This document shows positions 35,946 to 51,000 of a stretch of DNA of 64,000 bases, in pieces. The DNA is from Parapristionchus giblindavisi. Lineage: Eukaryota; Nematoda; Chromadorea; Rhabditida; Diplogasteridae. The DNA lies in contig CALSFV010000096.1 of the NCBI GenBank assembly GCA_943737045.1, forward strand, positions 124,001 through 188,000. Direction: 5' to 3'. The position numbers and the translations under genes were made by a program. The number at the start of each line of letters is the position of its first letter. Within the stretch, counting starts at the first letter, position 1. Under the pieces are notes generated by a model that had not been told where the DNA came from, made no database searches, and was given only the letters and a program-made list of their open reading frames with translations.

Positions 35946-37658
35946 TCAGTCAAGTTCTTCTGTTACCAATTCAAGAGTTGGAGCTGGTGAGATTGCTTCA
36001 ATTGTCTGAATATGATCAAAGATCAAAGATCAATAAATCATCTATACTACTCTACCATCTACTAGTACTATCTATTCATCTATGCTATCTTCTCACATCT
36101 GATTTCTTTTGATTTCTTGGATGAAATTCTTCTAAACTTCTATCAATTTGACGATTGATTGATTGAATTGATTCAATGAAGAAAGCCTATAATGATATTA
36201 TTGATTAATATATTCATACAAATCAATCGATTGATCTACAACTTCATATAGTAGATCAACCTTTAATTGATTCCACATGAGAACCTTTATCTGTTTCAAT
36301 GTTTCATCCTTATCGAAGTTCTTATATTTATCCTTGATTATTTCCCATAACTTCAATACATATTTATGAAGTTCCTCATAATGTTTCTTCGATTGACAAA
36401 CAAAATCGCAGTCCTATAATAAAGTCAGTTCATGATAGAAAAGAAGAAGAAAAGTACTGTAGTCATTGGCTGTCATGCGAGGAATAGAAAGAGGAAGAAG
36501 TGATTAGGTTAATGATGGCCATACTGCTTCTTCTTCTCTCTCTCTCTCTCTCTCTCCCTCTCTCCCTCTCCTTTTCTCTCCTTCTCCTTCTCCCCTCCCT
36601 TCGCTTTGCCTATCCTCATCCTTCCTATTCTAATCCTTTTCTTACTTCCTTCATATTCTCAATTATTCATCGAGAGTACAATCAAGGAAAGAAAAAGTAA
36701 GAGAATTGTTGAGTGAGTGACAGAGGCCAATTAGAATGAGAAGAAGTTAGAGGAGGAGAGGGAATGAGAGGGAGAGTTAAGGCCTGGAGGGAGAGGGAGA
36801 GATAAGGAGAGGGAGAGGCCCTAGAGAGGTCCTAGAGATAGAGAAGTAGATTGTAGGAGCAAGAAGTCACACGTGGACATGTTTGTTCTAGTGAGAGAAA
36901 AGGGATGAATTGAACTTTAGACGAAGAAGGAGATAAATATTCTATGAAATGAAAAGGGACTATAGAAAGATCATGAAAATAAAAGAAATAGAAATCGAAT
37001 TGATGGAATTCATGAATGCATAATATATTATTTATATGGGAAAATAGAGAACTTAAATATTAAACTTCATCCTATGCAAATTTCAACGTAATTAAATACC
37101 TGAGTGGGACGATGAATCTCAGGAATTTGACTAATATCAGTGACATTCTTATAACAATCAGAGATTATCTTAATCTTTGAGAATTCAAGGATAGATGAAC
37201 AATCAAAATTGGGATTTCTCTCAACATCAATAGCCTGGAATAATGAATGATTAGAATGAATCAATCGATAATTAAACTAACAAGTAGATCAGGGAACTTA
37301 TCAATAATCTCATCTTCTTTAGGTAATCTTTCAATCTGATTGTATGTCATTCCAATAGCATGAAAACCACGAAGACGTTCATTCTAAATCAGCCATTATA
37401 TTATAATGATAGGATAAAGATGATAAGTACAACCGAAGATGGAATAAATAAATAAATAAATAAATACTTCAGGTAGAGTGAGAGTTTTCCTCTCTCCATT
37501 ATGACAATGAATCACTTCATCTTTTGTATCACATAGACATGTATCAAGACATTCAAAAGTATATCCTATAATCAATCGATTATTGATTAGATGATTGATT
37601 AATGAATACCTGAACATAAAGGTATGAGTAAGAGAAGAAGTAGATGAAGTTGATTCAT
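35946..37658 (-). CDS. secreted LRR-like protein, function unknown
   Basis: The model begins with a clear signal peptide (MNQLHLLLLLLIPLCSG). A cysteine-rich cap follows (ECLDTCLCDTKDEVIHCHNG), then segments resembling leucine-rich repeats: LRGFHAIGMTYNQIERLP, then FPDLLAIDVERNPNFDC, the latter like the start of an LRR C-terminal cap. The remainder (DCDFVCQSKKHYEELHKYV onward, then FFIESIQSINRQIDRSLEEF) is helical and charged, ending SPAPTLELVTEELD and TGA at 35946-35948. Exons were joined so all phases agree; the intron after KVDLLYE is chosen over reading on to a nearby TAA because two more open exons then follow in phase. A 650-bp intron (about 36425-37100) contains CT and GA repeats. No membrane anchor is seen after the signal peptide. 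Confidence 0.55.
36530..36605. repeat. CT-rich array in intron
   Basis: CTCTCTCT/CTCCCT tract within the large intron of the LRR-like gene. A weaker GA tract follows at 36745-36830, so the intron can form purine/pyrimidine inverted pairing. Confidence 0.8.
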
Positions 37659-37754
37659 TCTGAAGAAGAATAAGAAGAATGAAGAATATAATCACTTTTA
37701 AATGATAACGAAGAAATGAACAGCTGTTGAAGAAGACTGATGGAGTTGAGGAGA

Positions 37755-37858
37755 TGATGGAGAGGGAGAGGGAGAACAAGGGAGGTACAGAGGGAGAGGT
37801 AGAGGGAGAAGGAGAGGGAGAGAGAGAGGGAGAGGTAGGCATAGGGAGAGGGAGAGAT
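37755..37858. repeat. GA-rich array
   Basis: Interrupted GGGAGA tract about 100 bp upstream of the start codon of the minus-strand LRR-like gene. Confidence 0.85.
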
Positions 37859-39219
37859 GACTCTCTGGGGGTTAAAATGAGTCATTGATGTTCTGTTATG
37901 ACCATGAATGAGTCATCTTTTGAGTCTTAAGATAAAGAAGAAAAAGATCGAAGTACAATGAAGTATTCTTTAGATGATATCAATATAATATTGTCTTCAC
38001 TTCTTCTATTCAATCTTATCAGAAGCAGAAGATGGCTGATTTTATTTATTATTGTTATGAAACATATGTTCAAACAATAAGAAAATATTAATCTAACGGA
38101 TGTATGTGAGTTTCAAGCAATGAGTACGAATAGAACAATTTTATAATATCATCATAGATACCGTCGTATAAAATATTTTAATGTTTCCACAGAGTGAATT
38201 CGACAGTTCTTTGTTCACCAACAATAGTTTTCATCTTTTCTACTTGTTCGTCTCATTCACACATTTTATTTATTCGTTCTTTTCTGTACCGTGTTTTCTC
38301 GAAAACGCATAAATATTATTGATATCAATGTTACGATACGAGATTTCAGATACTCCATCTCCCCAATCGCTCCTGCAGCGCATTGGTTAGTATCCCTTCT
38401 ACTTCTCGAATAGTACCGACTTCGTACCTCTTCATCGTTCGAGAATTTGTCTAGTTTTTTTCTGACAATGAGCATAGACGACATGAGTAGATGGAGGCGT
38501 GTTCTATTACCGCTACCGCACACTTTTTCCTATTCAGATACTGATAAAGATGGGAGAAATATGAAAGACGTCAGATAACGAGATTATAAGAGAATCGCCT
38601 TGTAAACTAACTACTGGCCATTGCTTGTAGACGGTGTAACTTTTTTGTTATTTGCGTTTTCAAGAAAAAAGAATTGGAGATCTAAATTCTGTGAGAATTT
38701 CAACAACAACGACCGTTTGCTTTTTTTTCAATTTTTTTCTAAAGGTCAACTGATAAATTTTACAATAACGTTTTGTTTATTTTCTTAAAATACTGTTTTT
38801 TTTTTTTTTAAAAATTCAAAAAATAATAGTTTGCACAGTTCATCATTGATTTATCATTTTTAATTAAAATTTATCACACGAAAGCGTAAATATTGTTGTT
38901 TGTTATTACTAAATGAGTAGAATTGAAAGTGAAAAGTTGGTTTGGAGTAAAGAGTAATTAGTCTATACTAGAGTGAATAAGTTGGTCTAGTGAAATAGGG
39001 GTCGAACACTCTAAACTAATTACTTATTATCTATTCTTTTAGTCTAACAACTTCATCTATCGTCTTCATTCATCATCATATTCATTTTGTTTCATTCATT
39101 CATATGATTATCATTTCCCTATTCCCTTTTCATTTCTTTTCTATTCATACTTCTTCTCATACTAGTTAGTCTCTCTCTCCCGTTCCTTCGGGCTCTTCTA
39201 GAGGGACAGGTTTCGATCG

Positions 39220-39309
39220 TAGGGGGAGAGGGAGAGTCCGAGAGGGAGAAGGAGAGGGAGAGGGAGAGGGAGAGGGAGAGGGAGAGGGAGAGGGAGAGGG
39301 AGAGGGGAA
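39220..39309. repeat. (GGGAGA)n array
   Basis: About 12 clean GGGAGA units plus flanking variants, ending about 40 bp before the start codon of the secreted cysteine-rich gene. Confidence 0.9.
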
Positions 39310-39346
39310 AGGGTGGATATCTTAGAGGACAGATTAACTGTTCGAT

Positions 39347-42300
39347 ATGATCCAACTATCTCTGCTACTTCTTTTCTACTTTATTCCAAGTATATTAACA
39401 GGAGGTTGATCTTTGATCTTTGATCTTTTCTACCGTAATCTTCGTGTCTCATCTACAGTACCTTCTACATCTCGAGTGATATCTGAAGAGGCAGAAATAG
39501 AAGTAACAAGATGTATTAGACCATTTCTTAATGATTGGGAATCATTTCATTCATCTGAAGCTAAGAATTCACCTATTGTATTCAGTGTAAGTTATATCAC
39601 TATATCGCTAAATTAAATATTCAAATGAATTTCTTTTTATTTCATTGTAAAGTTACAATACTTTTATCGGTATTCCTATCAATGATAGGAAATGTAGGAA
39701 ATAGACTGAAATATCAAATAATTAAAATGGAATATATTAAAATCCAATAAGAAAAAAATATCTATGTGAAGAAAATAAACGTAAGGGTGTCATTTTGTCG
39801 AATTGTCCAATATCCTATACCAAACATATCCAATATCGATATCAACCATGTTCATCATCATCACTATCATTATTCTCAGATGCCATTTCTAACTCGTTCA
39901 TCAGTACTTCTTCTATGTGATTCATATTCATCAATTCGTTCATCATGTCTCATTGATCTAATCAATCTTCCTCGTTATGATTCATCTATTCCTTCTCATG
40001 TACTACAGAATGTTGAATTCTTCTGTGGACCAACAGCACAACTCATATTGGGTACATTATCCATTAACAATATTATATTAGGTTGAATATCATGAAACTA
40101 CACACATATTTCACAAAATTAGAGTACGAAGAGAGACGAGTAAAATATTCAACTTGTAATTTTTATCCACGAATCTATATTATAGTTATTTGGATGTATC
40201 GTTTAGTTATCAAGTACTGTGAAAATAGCGTACGCCTATTTGCTTTGCTATGTCATGTCTGAGAGACAAAAATTGTTTTGGCGCAAAATTATGGAACGAT
40301 TAATGAACGAACAATGCTCCCAGCTGTTTTTACACTTATGTTCAACTTTATGTCTATGTATGTATCGCAATGACGCAACCTCCATGTTGCTTTTGACCCA
40401 GCGCTTTGAGAAGGTAAAGGCTTTTAAATGGAGTAGTCAAATATGTAAGGCCTGGGCCGTCGTCCATCTCAGGGAGAAGGAAATAAGATAGAGGCGAAGG
40501 AAACATTCTGTAGATGAGCGCCACATGTAGTAATGTTGCATATTCGTGACAGATATTTTTTCTTATTCAAAAATCGTGGGATAAAGAAATCTTTGTAGTT
40601 TCATGAAACTGACCCTAGTGTTGTGCTAGGTTTGATTGCAACTCATTTTATGTCTGGGTATCATTTGAAACATTCGAAAAAGCATCGCAAGACTGTAAAA
40701 GAATTTTTGAAAGAATAATATGATAATATGTGATTATAGATGCTCTTCCATGTATATCAGGATCACTTCTTCGTAGTAGACATTGTTTATCATCATTGAT
40801 GGGTTTAATGCCTTCATCTTCTCATTCTCATAAATGTTCATCTCTTCATCAATTCTTCATTTGTACTAAAGATAGAATAGAATCGGATTGTGGAGAGGGA
40901 TCAATGATTTCTTTTGCTGCTTCTCTCAGTTCATTTGGATGTCCCATTCAAGGTATTCATTCATTCCAATATAAATCTCATCTAATATTGACGCTTTGTA
41001 GATTTCGACGATAGAATCAATCAACTTCTTCAAGTTGCCAATTCAACATCCGAGCTTACAATGAATAATACAAATAGTATGTAGATTAAATATGAATATC
41101 GAATTATTTATATACTTTCAGTTTATATCAAAGAAGAACTGAGGAAAATGAGATTAGATGAAGATGGTATAACAATCTATTACTTATAAAGATCAATATT
41201 TAATAAATTTAGATTTACCATTAATTGAAGGAAGTGGATATGATGATCCAATAGAAGGAACTCCTATTCATATTGATGATCAAGATGATTTATCACTTCA
41301 AACAATCAAAGAACCACGATCAATAAATCAATCAATAATCAATCAATCAATATCTTCTGATCTATCTAAAAGTATTGAGTGTTCAGTAGAACAAGAGAAG
41401 TTCTTGACTGAATGTTATTCTGAATTAGCAGAGTATGATATCGATTGAATCAATCAATACAATCAAAATTGATTATAGTCGTACATCAGTATGGATATCA
41501 TCTCTTCCTATTCATGTATTCTCTTTCCCATCAGCTGAGATTCGAGATCTATGTGAAGATTATCGAAGAACTACTGAAAAATGCCTGGGACCTCATTTTG
41601 ATCTGAATTGTACTGGAAGTTCTGTAAGTTAATATGATTTTTGATAATGAATCAATATGAATGAATAAATAGACAGTGAATACGATGGATATGAGAATAG
41701 GAACTATGTGTACTGCATCATTATCTCAATCATTTGTTGAAGATTTTCAATGTTTGAAGAAAGTTACTACCATGCAGGTATTGATTGATTTGTTGATCAT
41801 ATTACATTATTGATTGATATATCGAATTAAATAATAACTATAGGGAATACTTCAATGGGAAAAACGAGATATGGAAGGAAAAAAGGTTACTGTAGTTGTG
41901 TCTGTGTCAATAGTGTAGATTGTGTGGCATGCGAATCTAACCAAGCTATGCTTCATTCAATCAATAAATTACTTTACTGATCTTTGATCTTTGATCTTTT
42001 TAGGGATGTGAATCGATCTCTAGTAGTCCTATAACAGATTGTGCCTCATCTCATGAATTTCTTTGTTATGCAAGAAGATCTTTGATTGAATGTTCACCCG
42101 AAGCGTTTGATCTTTTCATTTCTACTTTATTCACACTTGGATGTAATACTAAAGCACTTGAGAACAGTAAGATATTATTGATCTTTGATCTTTGAACTTT
42201 TTGATCTTTGAACTTTGATGTTATCAGATGGAACAACTGATTTGATGACAATATTGATGAGTGAAGATCTATTCCAATCACAAAGAACAACAATAATTCC

Positions 42301-43575
42301 TTCATCTACAACTGAATCTACCCCTAATGAAGAATTTGAAGAAAGTTTGAATAAAGAAACTAAGAAAGAGAAAGGGAAAAAGATAGTACGATTAATCTAT
42401 CTTTTGTGTTTCATACAATCAATTTCAGATAGATACAGAATTAGAAGAAGGAGATCAAATATTTGTAGAACCAAATACTCAATCAACTAATGATATTATT
42501 AATAGAATCAAGAAACCAAAGGTGTTCGCTACAAAGAATCTAAGGTACTATATTATACTATTATTTATATATTATTATGTATATTATAGTGGAGAAGATG
42601 AATCAATAGTTGATGTGACTACTCTGACTCCGTCTGAGAATTCAGTTGATACTGAACAAAGAATTGAAAGAATTGAAGTTATTGAAGAAGTAGATCAATG
42701 TAAACCACAATTGAGAAATAAATCAAGATATTGTATGAAACCATTAATTAATCGATGGATGAAACTGAAAGAGAATAGGAAGATTTCTAATGTGAGTCTT
42801 CGATAATTAATTATATTTTACATAGATTATGAAGTTCTAAAAGAGTTTGATATTGCAGATAACCTTCGTTCTATTCTCATTATCTTCAAATGAAATTCTT
42901 GAATTATGTGATGATTATGCCAATATCTTTTTATGTGCTGGAATGGAAACAATTAGGAAATGTCTAAGAGATGATGAGGTAATCCAATGATTGAATAGAT
43001 ATCCAGTTACAATTGTATCCATTCATATAACGAGTATTACTCTATCTATGACGTTGATTCCAACTCTCGTTTATTATACAACAATACGCCCTATTCCTCT
43101 CCCTCTCCCTTTTCTCTTTTATCCTTTCTTTCCTCTCCCTCTCCTTTTTCTCCTTTATCCCTTTCATCTCTCCCTCTCCCTTACCTCACTTTCGCACCTT
43201 CCTGTCTATATAGTATTATCATTCAATATAATGATATACTTGAACAGATTCGTTTCTTCCGAGATCATCTTGGATATTCTTGTTCACCACAGAATATAGC
43301 TAGATTCCTTACTCATTTTGAATGTCTATCAACTCAACAATCAAAAGGAAAATGTACTAGATATATTGAAGGAATATTCGCTCCTGGACAAGAAGAGGTT
43401 ATATTCCACACATATTATCATAGTAACAGCATAATTATAGGACAAATGTGTGGGACTACTTGAATATCGACAATGTTTAGCCGAAGATTCATCAAAAGTT
43501 TGTGGAGAAGCAGCATTGAGAGAATTGAATGAATCAATAAGACAATTTGGTTGTTCAAGAACTGAGAGATTTTAA
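39347..43575 (+). CDS. secreted multi-domain cysteine-rich protein, T20D4.11-like (DUF19-like)
   Basis: The first exon encodes a signal peptide (MIQLSLLLLFYFIPSILTG). The mature protein, about 760 residues, contains at least three related cysteine-rich units. The clearest (about 40740-40953) runs LPCISGSLLRSRHC, then CSSLHQFFICTKDRIESDCG and ends SSFGC. Another is near 41360-42170 (SIECSVEQEKFLTECYSEL, CEDYRRTTEKCLGPHFDLNC, CASSHEFLCYARRSLIECS). A third is at the end (QCKPQLRNKSRYCMKPL, CDDYANIFLCAGMETIRKC, KCVGLLEYRQCLAEDSSKVC). The C..(F/Y)..C..CG spacing resembles the nematode T20D4.11-like domain of secreted proteins; this is by pattern only. Acidic Ser/Thr-rich linkers separate the units. 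The 670-bp intron before 40740 holds no recognised element. The stop is TAA at 43573. Confidence 0.65.
43100..43190. repeat. CT-rich repeats in intron
   Basis: CTCCCT blocks in the intron before the exon beginning near 43250 of the secreted cysteine-rich gene. Confidence 0.7.
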
Positions 43576-44091
43576 TAGTTCATATTGATTGATTATAATC
43601 GTTATTGTCATATGTTGTTATACTCATGTTTCCTATTCATAAATAGTGCAATACCATCTCCATTTAGTCGTTGATTGAATGGATAAAGTTGTCTATGATA
43701 ATGATCTACCCGACATCCTTCTTTCATTCATTCATGTACTCTAATGGGACATTCGGAGAAAAAGATCAAACGAAGAGATTAAGAGATTCATTCATTTATC
43801 CTTCCTAAATTAGCTACCTCATTCTACTCAACATTCTAAACATTTTATTTCCATTAATAATTACACCATTTATTATAGTCGTTTATGGGGTAATATATGA
43901 TGAATGATGGCAGTGATCTCTGCAGGACTTGAATAATGGGATTTATGTTCACCTTTTAATATGAATGTATATTAGATTGATACTCATCTACAATTTCTTC
44001 TACCTGATTGATCATCTCATTCATTCATCTTCTTCATTCATATTGATTCTATTCACTTTTACATTCATATTATTTTGTTTCTCATTATACC

Positions 44092-44170
44092 GCGTACAGC
44101 GAAAACGGTTAAACATTTGTCGCAAATTATGGGAAAATTTGGCAAAAGTTCACAAGATTTTCAAAAATGT
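44092..44170 (+). repeat. arm of dispersed inverted-repeat element family
   Basis: Contains CAGCGAAAACGGTTAAACAT, then TTGTCGCAAATTATGG and TTTGGCAAAAGTTCACAAG, close to the arms at about 15110 and 15690 and to the right arm at 11844. Confidence 0.5.
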
Positions 44171-44477
44171 CATTTAATTAATTTTTTTCTAAATGTATTT
44201 GTTAAATTGTTCATTAGATTATGGGGTAGCCGTCAATGTATTTGACTAATAGATCTGTGAAGTAGGGCGTAATATTAGGAATTCGTAATTCCGAAAATAA
44301 TCCTTTCAATTGTGCATTCGGAGTAGGAATATAAAATTTATTTCACTGTGTTAATTTTGTTAGCGAAAAAACGTGTGAAAATGACTGACTACTGACCCAC
44401 CGCTCACACCAATTCCGCACTCGGAAAAAAGTAAAATGGATTTTGATATGTCCTTTTGGAAAGAAAAAACAAAAACG

Positions 44478-44705
44478 CTAAACATCTCTGTCCCTGACTA
44501 GCTATAGACTTGAAACTTGTTTTATTTTTTTAAATCCCGAAAAAAAATTATAAACGAAGTTTTTTTCCGGAAAAACTTGAATACGCATGAAAAAATGCAA
44601 ATATCTCCGTTCTTTTTAGAGCACGACACTTGAACGTTTTATTATTTGTTTAACGCAGATAATAAGTTTCAAGTCTACAGCAGTCTAGAAACCGATATAT
44701 TTGCC
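44478..44705. repeat. diverged palindrome
   Basis: The arms TAGACTTGAAACTTG (left) and ATAAGTTTCAAGTCTA (right) are inverted copies, with further partial matches toward the centre (AAATATCTCCG / ATCTCTGTCCC). Probably an old MITE. Confidence 0.45.
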
Positions 44706-45080
44706 TTTACAGTGTTTTTTTCATGAGGACAAAACTAACACTCTTTTGCTCTCTTCCGAGTGATTTTCTGAAAACTAACACCACATAAGAAAACTTAGAT
44801 AATGTCTCATCAAGAATGTGAAAAACTCTAAAAGTCGTCCGAGTTTTTTTCAATTATTCTCATAATTTGTCGCACTTCTTTTCTGTTTGATATTCACCAT
44901 TCTTCATTCACCATCCCTTATTGTTTCTCCTTTCAATCCAGTATCACATCATTACATTACTTCACTTCATTTGAACATCCCTCCTCTTACTATTGATTAA
45001 TTTTATTGTTTTATTTCAATCAATATATTTACAGTACCTCATCTAATTCCATTCGAGAGTAAATCTCAATTGAACTCCTC

Positions 45081-47401
<2,321 letters not shown>

Positions 47402-48073
47402 TTGGCTTTTGTTATCTACAATCTGAATCTCTTCATTAGCATGTATACTCTCACTTTGTCCATATGTTCATTCTTCTATTCCATACCTTATCCTATTCAT
47501 CTTTCCTTCTTCCTCTTCTTCTCAGTTTGTTTCATTGTACTTGATTCATTCATTCAAAAGGGTCGCCGCACTTTCATCACAAAACTCTTTCATTTTAACA
47601 CAAATGTTATTTCATTGCAATAAACATCAATTTGTCTTCTTCTTTCCATTTACTACATGAACAGGTGTGGTTTCTCATTTAGTTTCATTGGTTCATTTTC
47701 CAATTTCTCATCAATTGATCGAACTTGTATTGTATGTACACTATTGAATGAATACTCTCAGTGTTAAGCAACTTCATCACAATTGTTTCAACTTTGATCA
47801 CATTATTTACAACAAAGCTTTGAATTGGCGAAACGAGTGACGTCACAGACTGACCTCGTGCTCGTGAGTGATATAGACTGGTACAAACTGTTTGAAATTG
47901 AATGAATTGAGCGAACAAAGATTTATACACGACATATAAAGAGACATGGATGGTCATATTTATAATAAAGAGATATAATAATGGAATGCCCGTAATCATA
48001 ATGAGACTCATTTGGAATGAAAGATGAATGGAATGAATAAATGAATAGATCAATGGATCAATATATAGATAGA
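47402..48073. other. interval between convergent genes
   Basis: Contains the P450 3' region with AATAAA at 47619. The minus-strand open frame at 47685-48053 has no recognisable protein features and is not called. Confidence 0.6.
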
Positions 48074-51000
48074 TTATGCCCGTTCCTCTTCTTTATATGT
48101 AAAACTCTTAATGGATATTCTGTGAGGAGGAATAGCATTAGTATTCACTCTTTCCGATGATTCGGACGCACGTACCTAAAGATAGAATATTTTAAATCAT
48201 GTGCTTATTTTTCATTGTACTTACTTGTCCATTTCTAAAAACAGAAGTGAAGAAATTTAATAAAACAGGAAGAATAATCAATCCATGAATAAGTCCAAAT
48301 ACAGTGACAAGGAATACAGTCTTTAAGAAGACAAGACCAAGATATGATGGTTTGATTAGAATTGGAGACATTGCAAATAAAGTTGATAGTGCTCCCTATA
48401 AATAGAAATATAATTATAATTATAAATAAAGATGAATTATACTTGAATAGTTGGCCATCCAATATCAACAAGAGTTTCCTCCATTCTTTCACGAGGAGTC
48501 TGAAAAAGTTGATTAATCAATAACTAATCAATCAATAAAGATATAATACTTACGGGTGCTTTAGTTTCATAATAATGATAAGAGATATGAGCAGATATAT
48601 CAACAGAGAAACCAATGGACATAAGAAGTGAAGCCATTGAGAATGGATCAACTCCCACTCCCCATAGGGCAAGGAAACCAAATACTCCTGAATATTGATT
48701 ATTGATTGATTATAATGAATTATATTGATTGATTATACCAAGATTGACTGATATCAATGAGAACATAGCAGAAGTGATAGAGATAAGATCAGGAATAAAT
48801 ATGAGGAATGATAGTCCCATACAAAGAACTTCTGAATATAATGTCTCCCATATGACTGGTTCGAGTGATACTGACTGAATGAAGAGCATTATTGAGCGTA
48901 TAAAAATCACTTGTTTTATTTGTAGAAGAGACTATTTCTTGTTTTGTCATGGTTCAGAAAATAGGCCGATCTCTTTATATCACAAAGCGCGCGGCGAAGG
49001 TCAGCCGGGTTAGGTAAGAGGCAGCGGAGAGACAATCGAGAGGTGGTTTAGATCTAGCCTTTGAGCGACTTCCGTTCTATAGAGCCCGTTTGTCATTTTC
49101 TTATGCAAGTACATTTTATACGCACAATATTCAATATCATCTTAGTAAGTCATAAATATTTGATAAGATAACTGTTGTTATTATTTGTCACAAGTGATAT
49201 CTCATGCGATAGTGTTTCAGTTTTGTGTAGTGAGCACATTAGATAGTTAACAAGTCTCTTCACTTTTCTATCATTTCTTTCAATCATTTCTTCACCTACA
49301 ATCAATGATCAAAAGTGTTCTCTTATAATGATAACCTTGAACGATTTCGCACACAAGAACACAAGAATGTAGAAATGAGATGATTCATATGACGGTTTAT
49401 ATCTTTTAAAGGACAATATACCTGATCAGCGAAATTACTTCTTTCTGTATATGAAGTAACGTTCAATTCAGGAAATTCAGCTCCGATTCTTCTCCATTCA
49501 TCAATCAGAGGATACATTTCATTGAATCTTAATATATTGATTGATTAGATGAATAAATCAATCGATATCATACCGTACAACAGTAGTAAATCCACTTGAG
49601 AATAAGAATTTCTCAATACATTCAGGTTCATTCAATTCACAAGCAGTCTCATTTACTCTACAACGAACAATCATAAAACTAAAGAAAACAAATAAAATGT
49701 ATTCTTTTACAAACCTAAGTGCAGCCCTATACATTGTGTACATCTCGTTCTTTAAGAATGCAGGAATATCTGTATAAGTGAAGGGAACTTCCTAAAGATC
49801 AAAGATCAAAGATCAAAGATCAAGAATCAATGATTAGTAACCGACCTCATCTTCAGCATCGCTACCATAGAATTGAAGGTATTCTTGATATGGTCTCAAC
49901 CAGAAATAAGTACTCTTCTTTCCGAATGCATATGAAGCATTCTCAAATCGGGTCACTAGATTCTAAAGTAGATCAATGAATGGAAGTAATCAATCAATAA
50001 TCCATACTTGTACTCTTTCCAATTGAGTGGGATCACGTAAATCTCCAGGATTACTAACAACAACAGCGTAAGTTTGCATGGCCTAATCAATAATGATTAT
50101 TTAATGAACGAATAAATATGATTGTACCTTAAGTGATTGATCATATTTATTCTTGAACTGTACAAGTCTACTATCAGGTAGGGCTAGTTTCTGAACAGAT
50201 AAATCAGTCTCAACATGAAGTACTCCATAGACAGAAATAGTCCAGAATACGATAAGAATAGGAATTATTGGAATAATCATCCATCTAAATAACCATACAT
50301 TCATTTGTTTCGATAAATGAATGTATTGTACCTTTTAGTGACTAGTCTAGCCAACCATTTCAGAGCGTTTTCTCTTCTCTCACGCATCACCGAGATCGTC
50401 TTGATCTCTTCAGGCATACATGATCTGAACAAGAAGATACTCTTTGAACTTTGATCTTTGATGTCTAACCTGCACTCCTCATCAGCTTTCTTGTATTCTT
50501 TATGGGCAGTTATAGCAAGAATAGCAGGGAAAAGGATTAGCTGAATGATTTAGATTTATATTGTTTCATTGATGTATTGTGTTACCTGATATAGATAACA
50601 TATGATAGAAGCGACAGTTGAATAGATAGCAAATGTCTGTAATACAGGAGTAGTTGATAGAACTCCATTACCAAATGAGATAAGATTAGTTATTGATGTG
50701 ACAGTCATTGAACATCCTGAGACCTATATCAAAGTATATTATATATGGATGATTATGATTATGAATATACCATGACTGTCTCTGCAATTCGATCTTTGAT
50801 CTCTTTCTGATTGTCAGTTCTATGCCAGGATGATAACATAAGGAAGACATCATCAATACCAATAGCAAGAAGAAGGAACAAAGTTGATACGACTATTGAT
50901 TGGAATGGTAATCCACTTGCGGATACTAATCCTACCTAGAATTATATAAATTGTTATGATTGATTATTGATTGATATATCTTACAGTAGTAACGCCAGCA

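Larger units (their letters stand above)
37659..39346. other. intergenic between divergent genes
   Basis: Contains GA arrays at each end and AT-rich DNA with T runs near 38800. A 258-bp minus-strand open frame at 38266-38523 is more GC-rich than its surroundings but shows no recognised domain and no splice partners. Not called as a gene. Confidence 0.5.
43576..45080. other. intergenic with two inverted-repeat elements
   Basis: No gene is seen. The part 44092-44170 is related to the element family in the introns at 11632 and 15105. The part about 44478-44705 is a diverged palindrome with arms TAGACTTGAAACTT and AAGTTTCAAGTCTA. A TTTACAG at about 45030 upstream of the P450 start could be a trans-splice acceptor, but this cannot be proven here. 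Confidence 0.5.

Noticed and set aside
38266..38523. Minus-strand frame of 85 residues, slightly GC-rich
   Set aside because: No family, signal peptide or splice structure; could be part of an old repeat.
47685..48053. Minus-strand frame of 122 residues downstream of the P450
   Set aside because: No domain or compositional sign of coding, and it sits between two convergent 3' ends.
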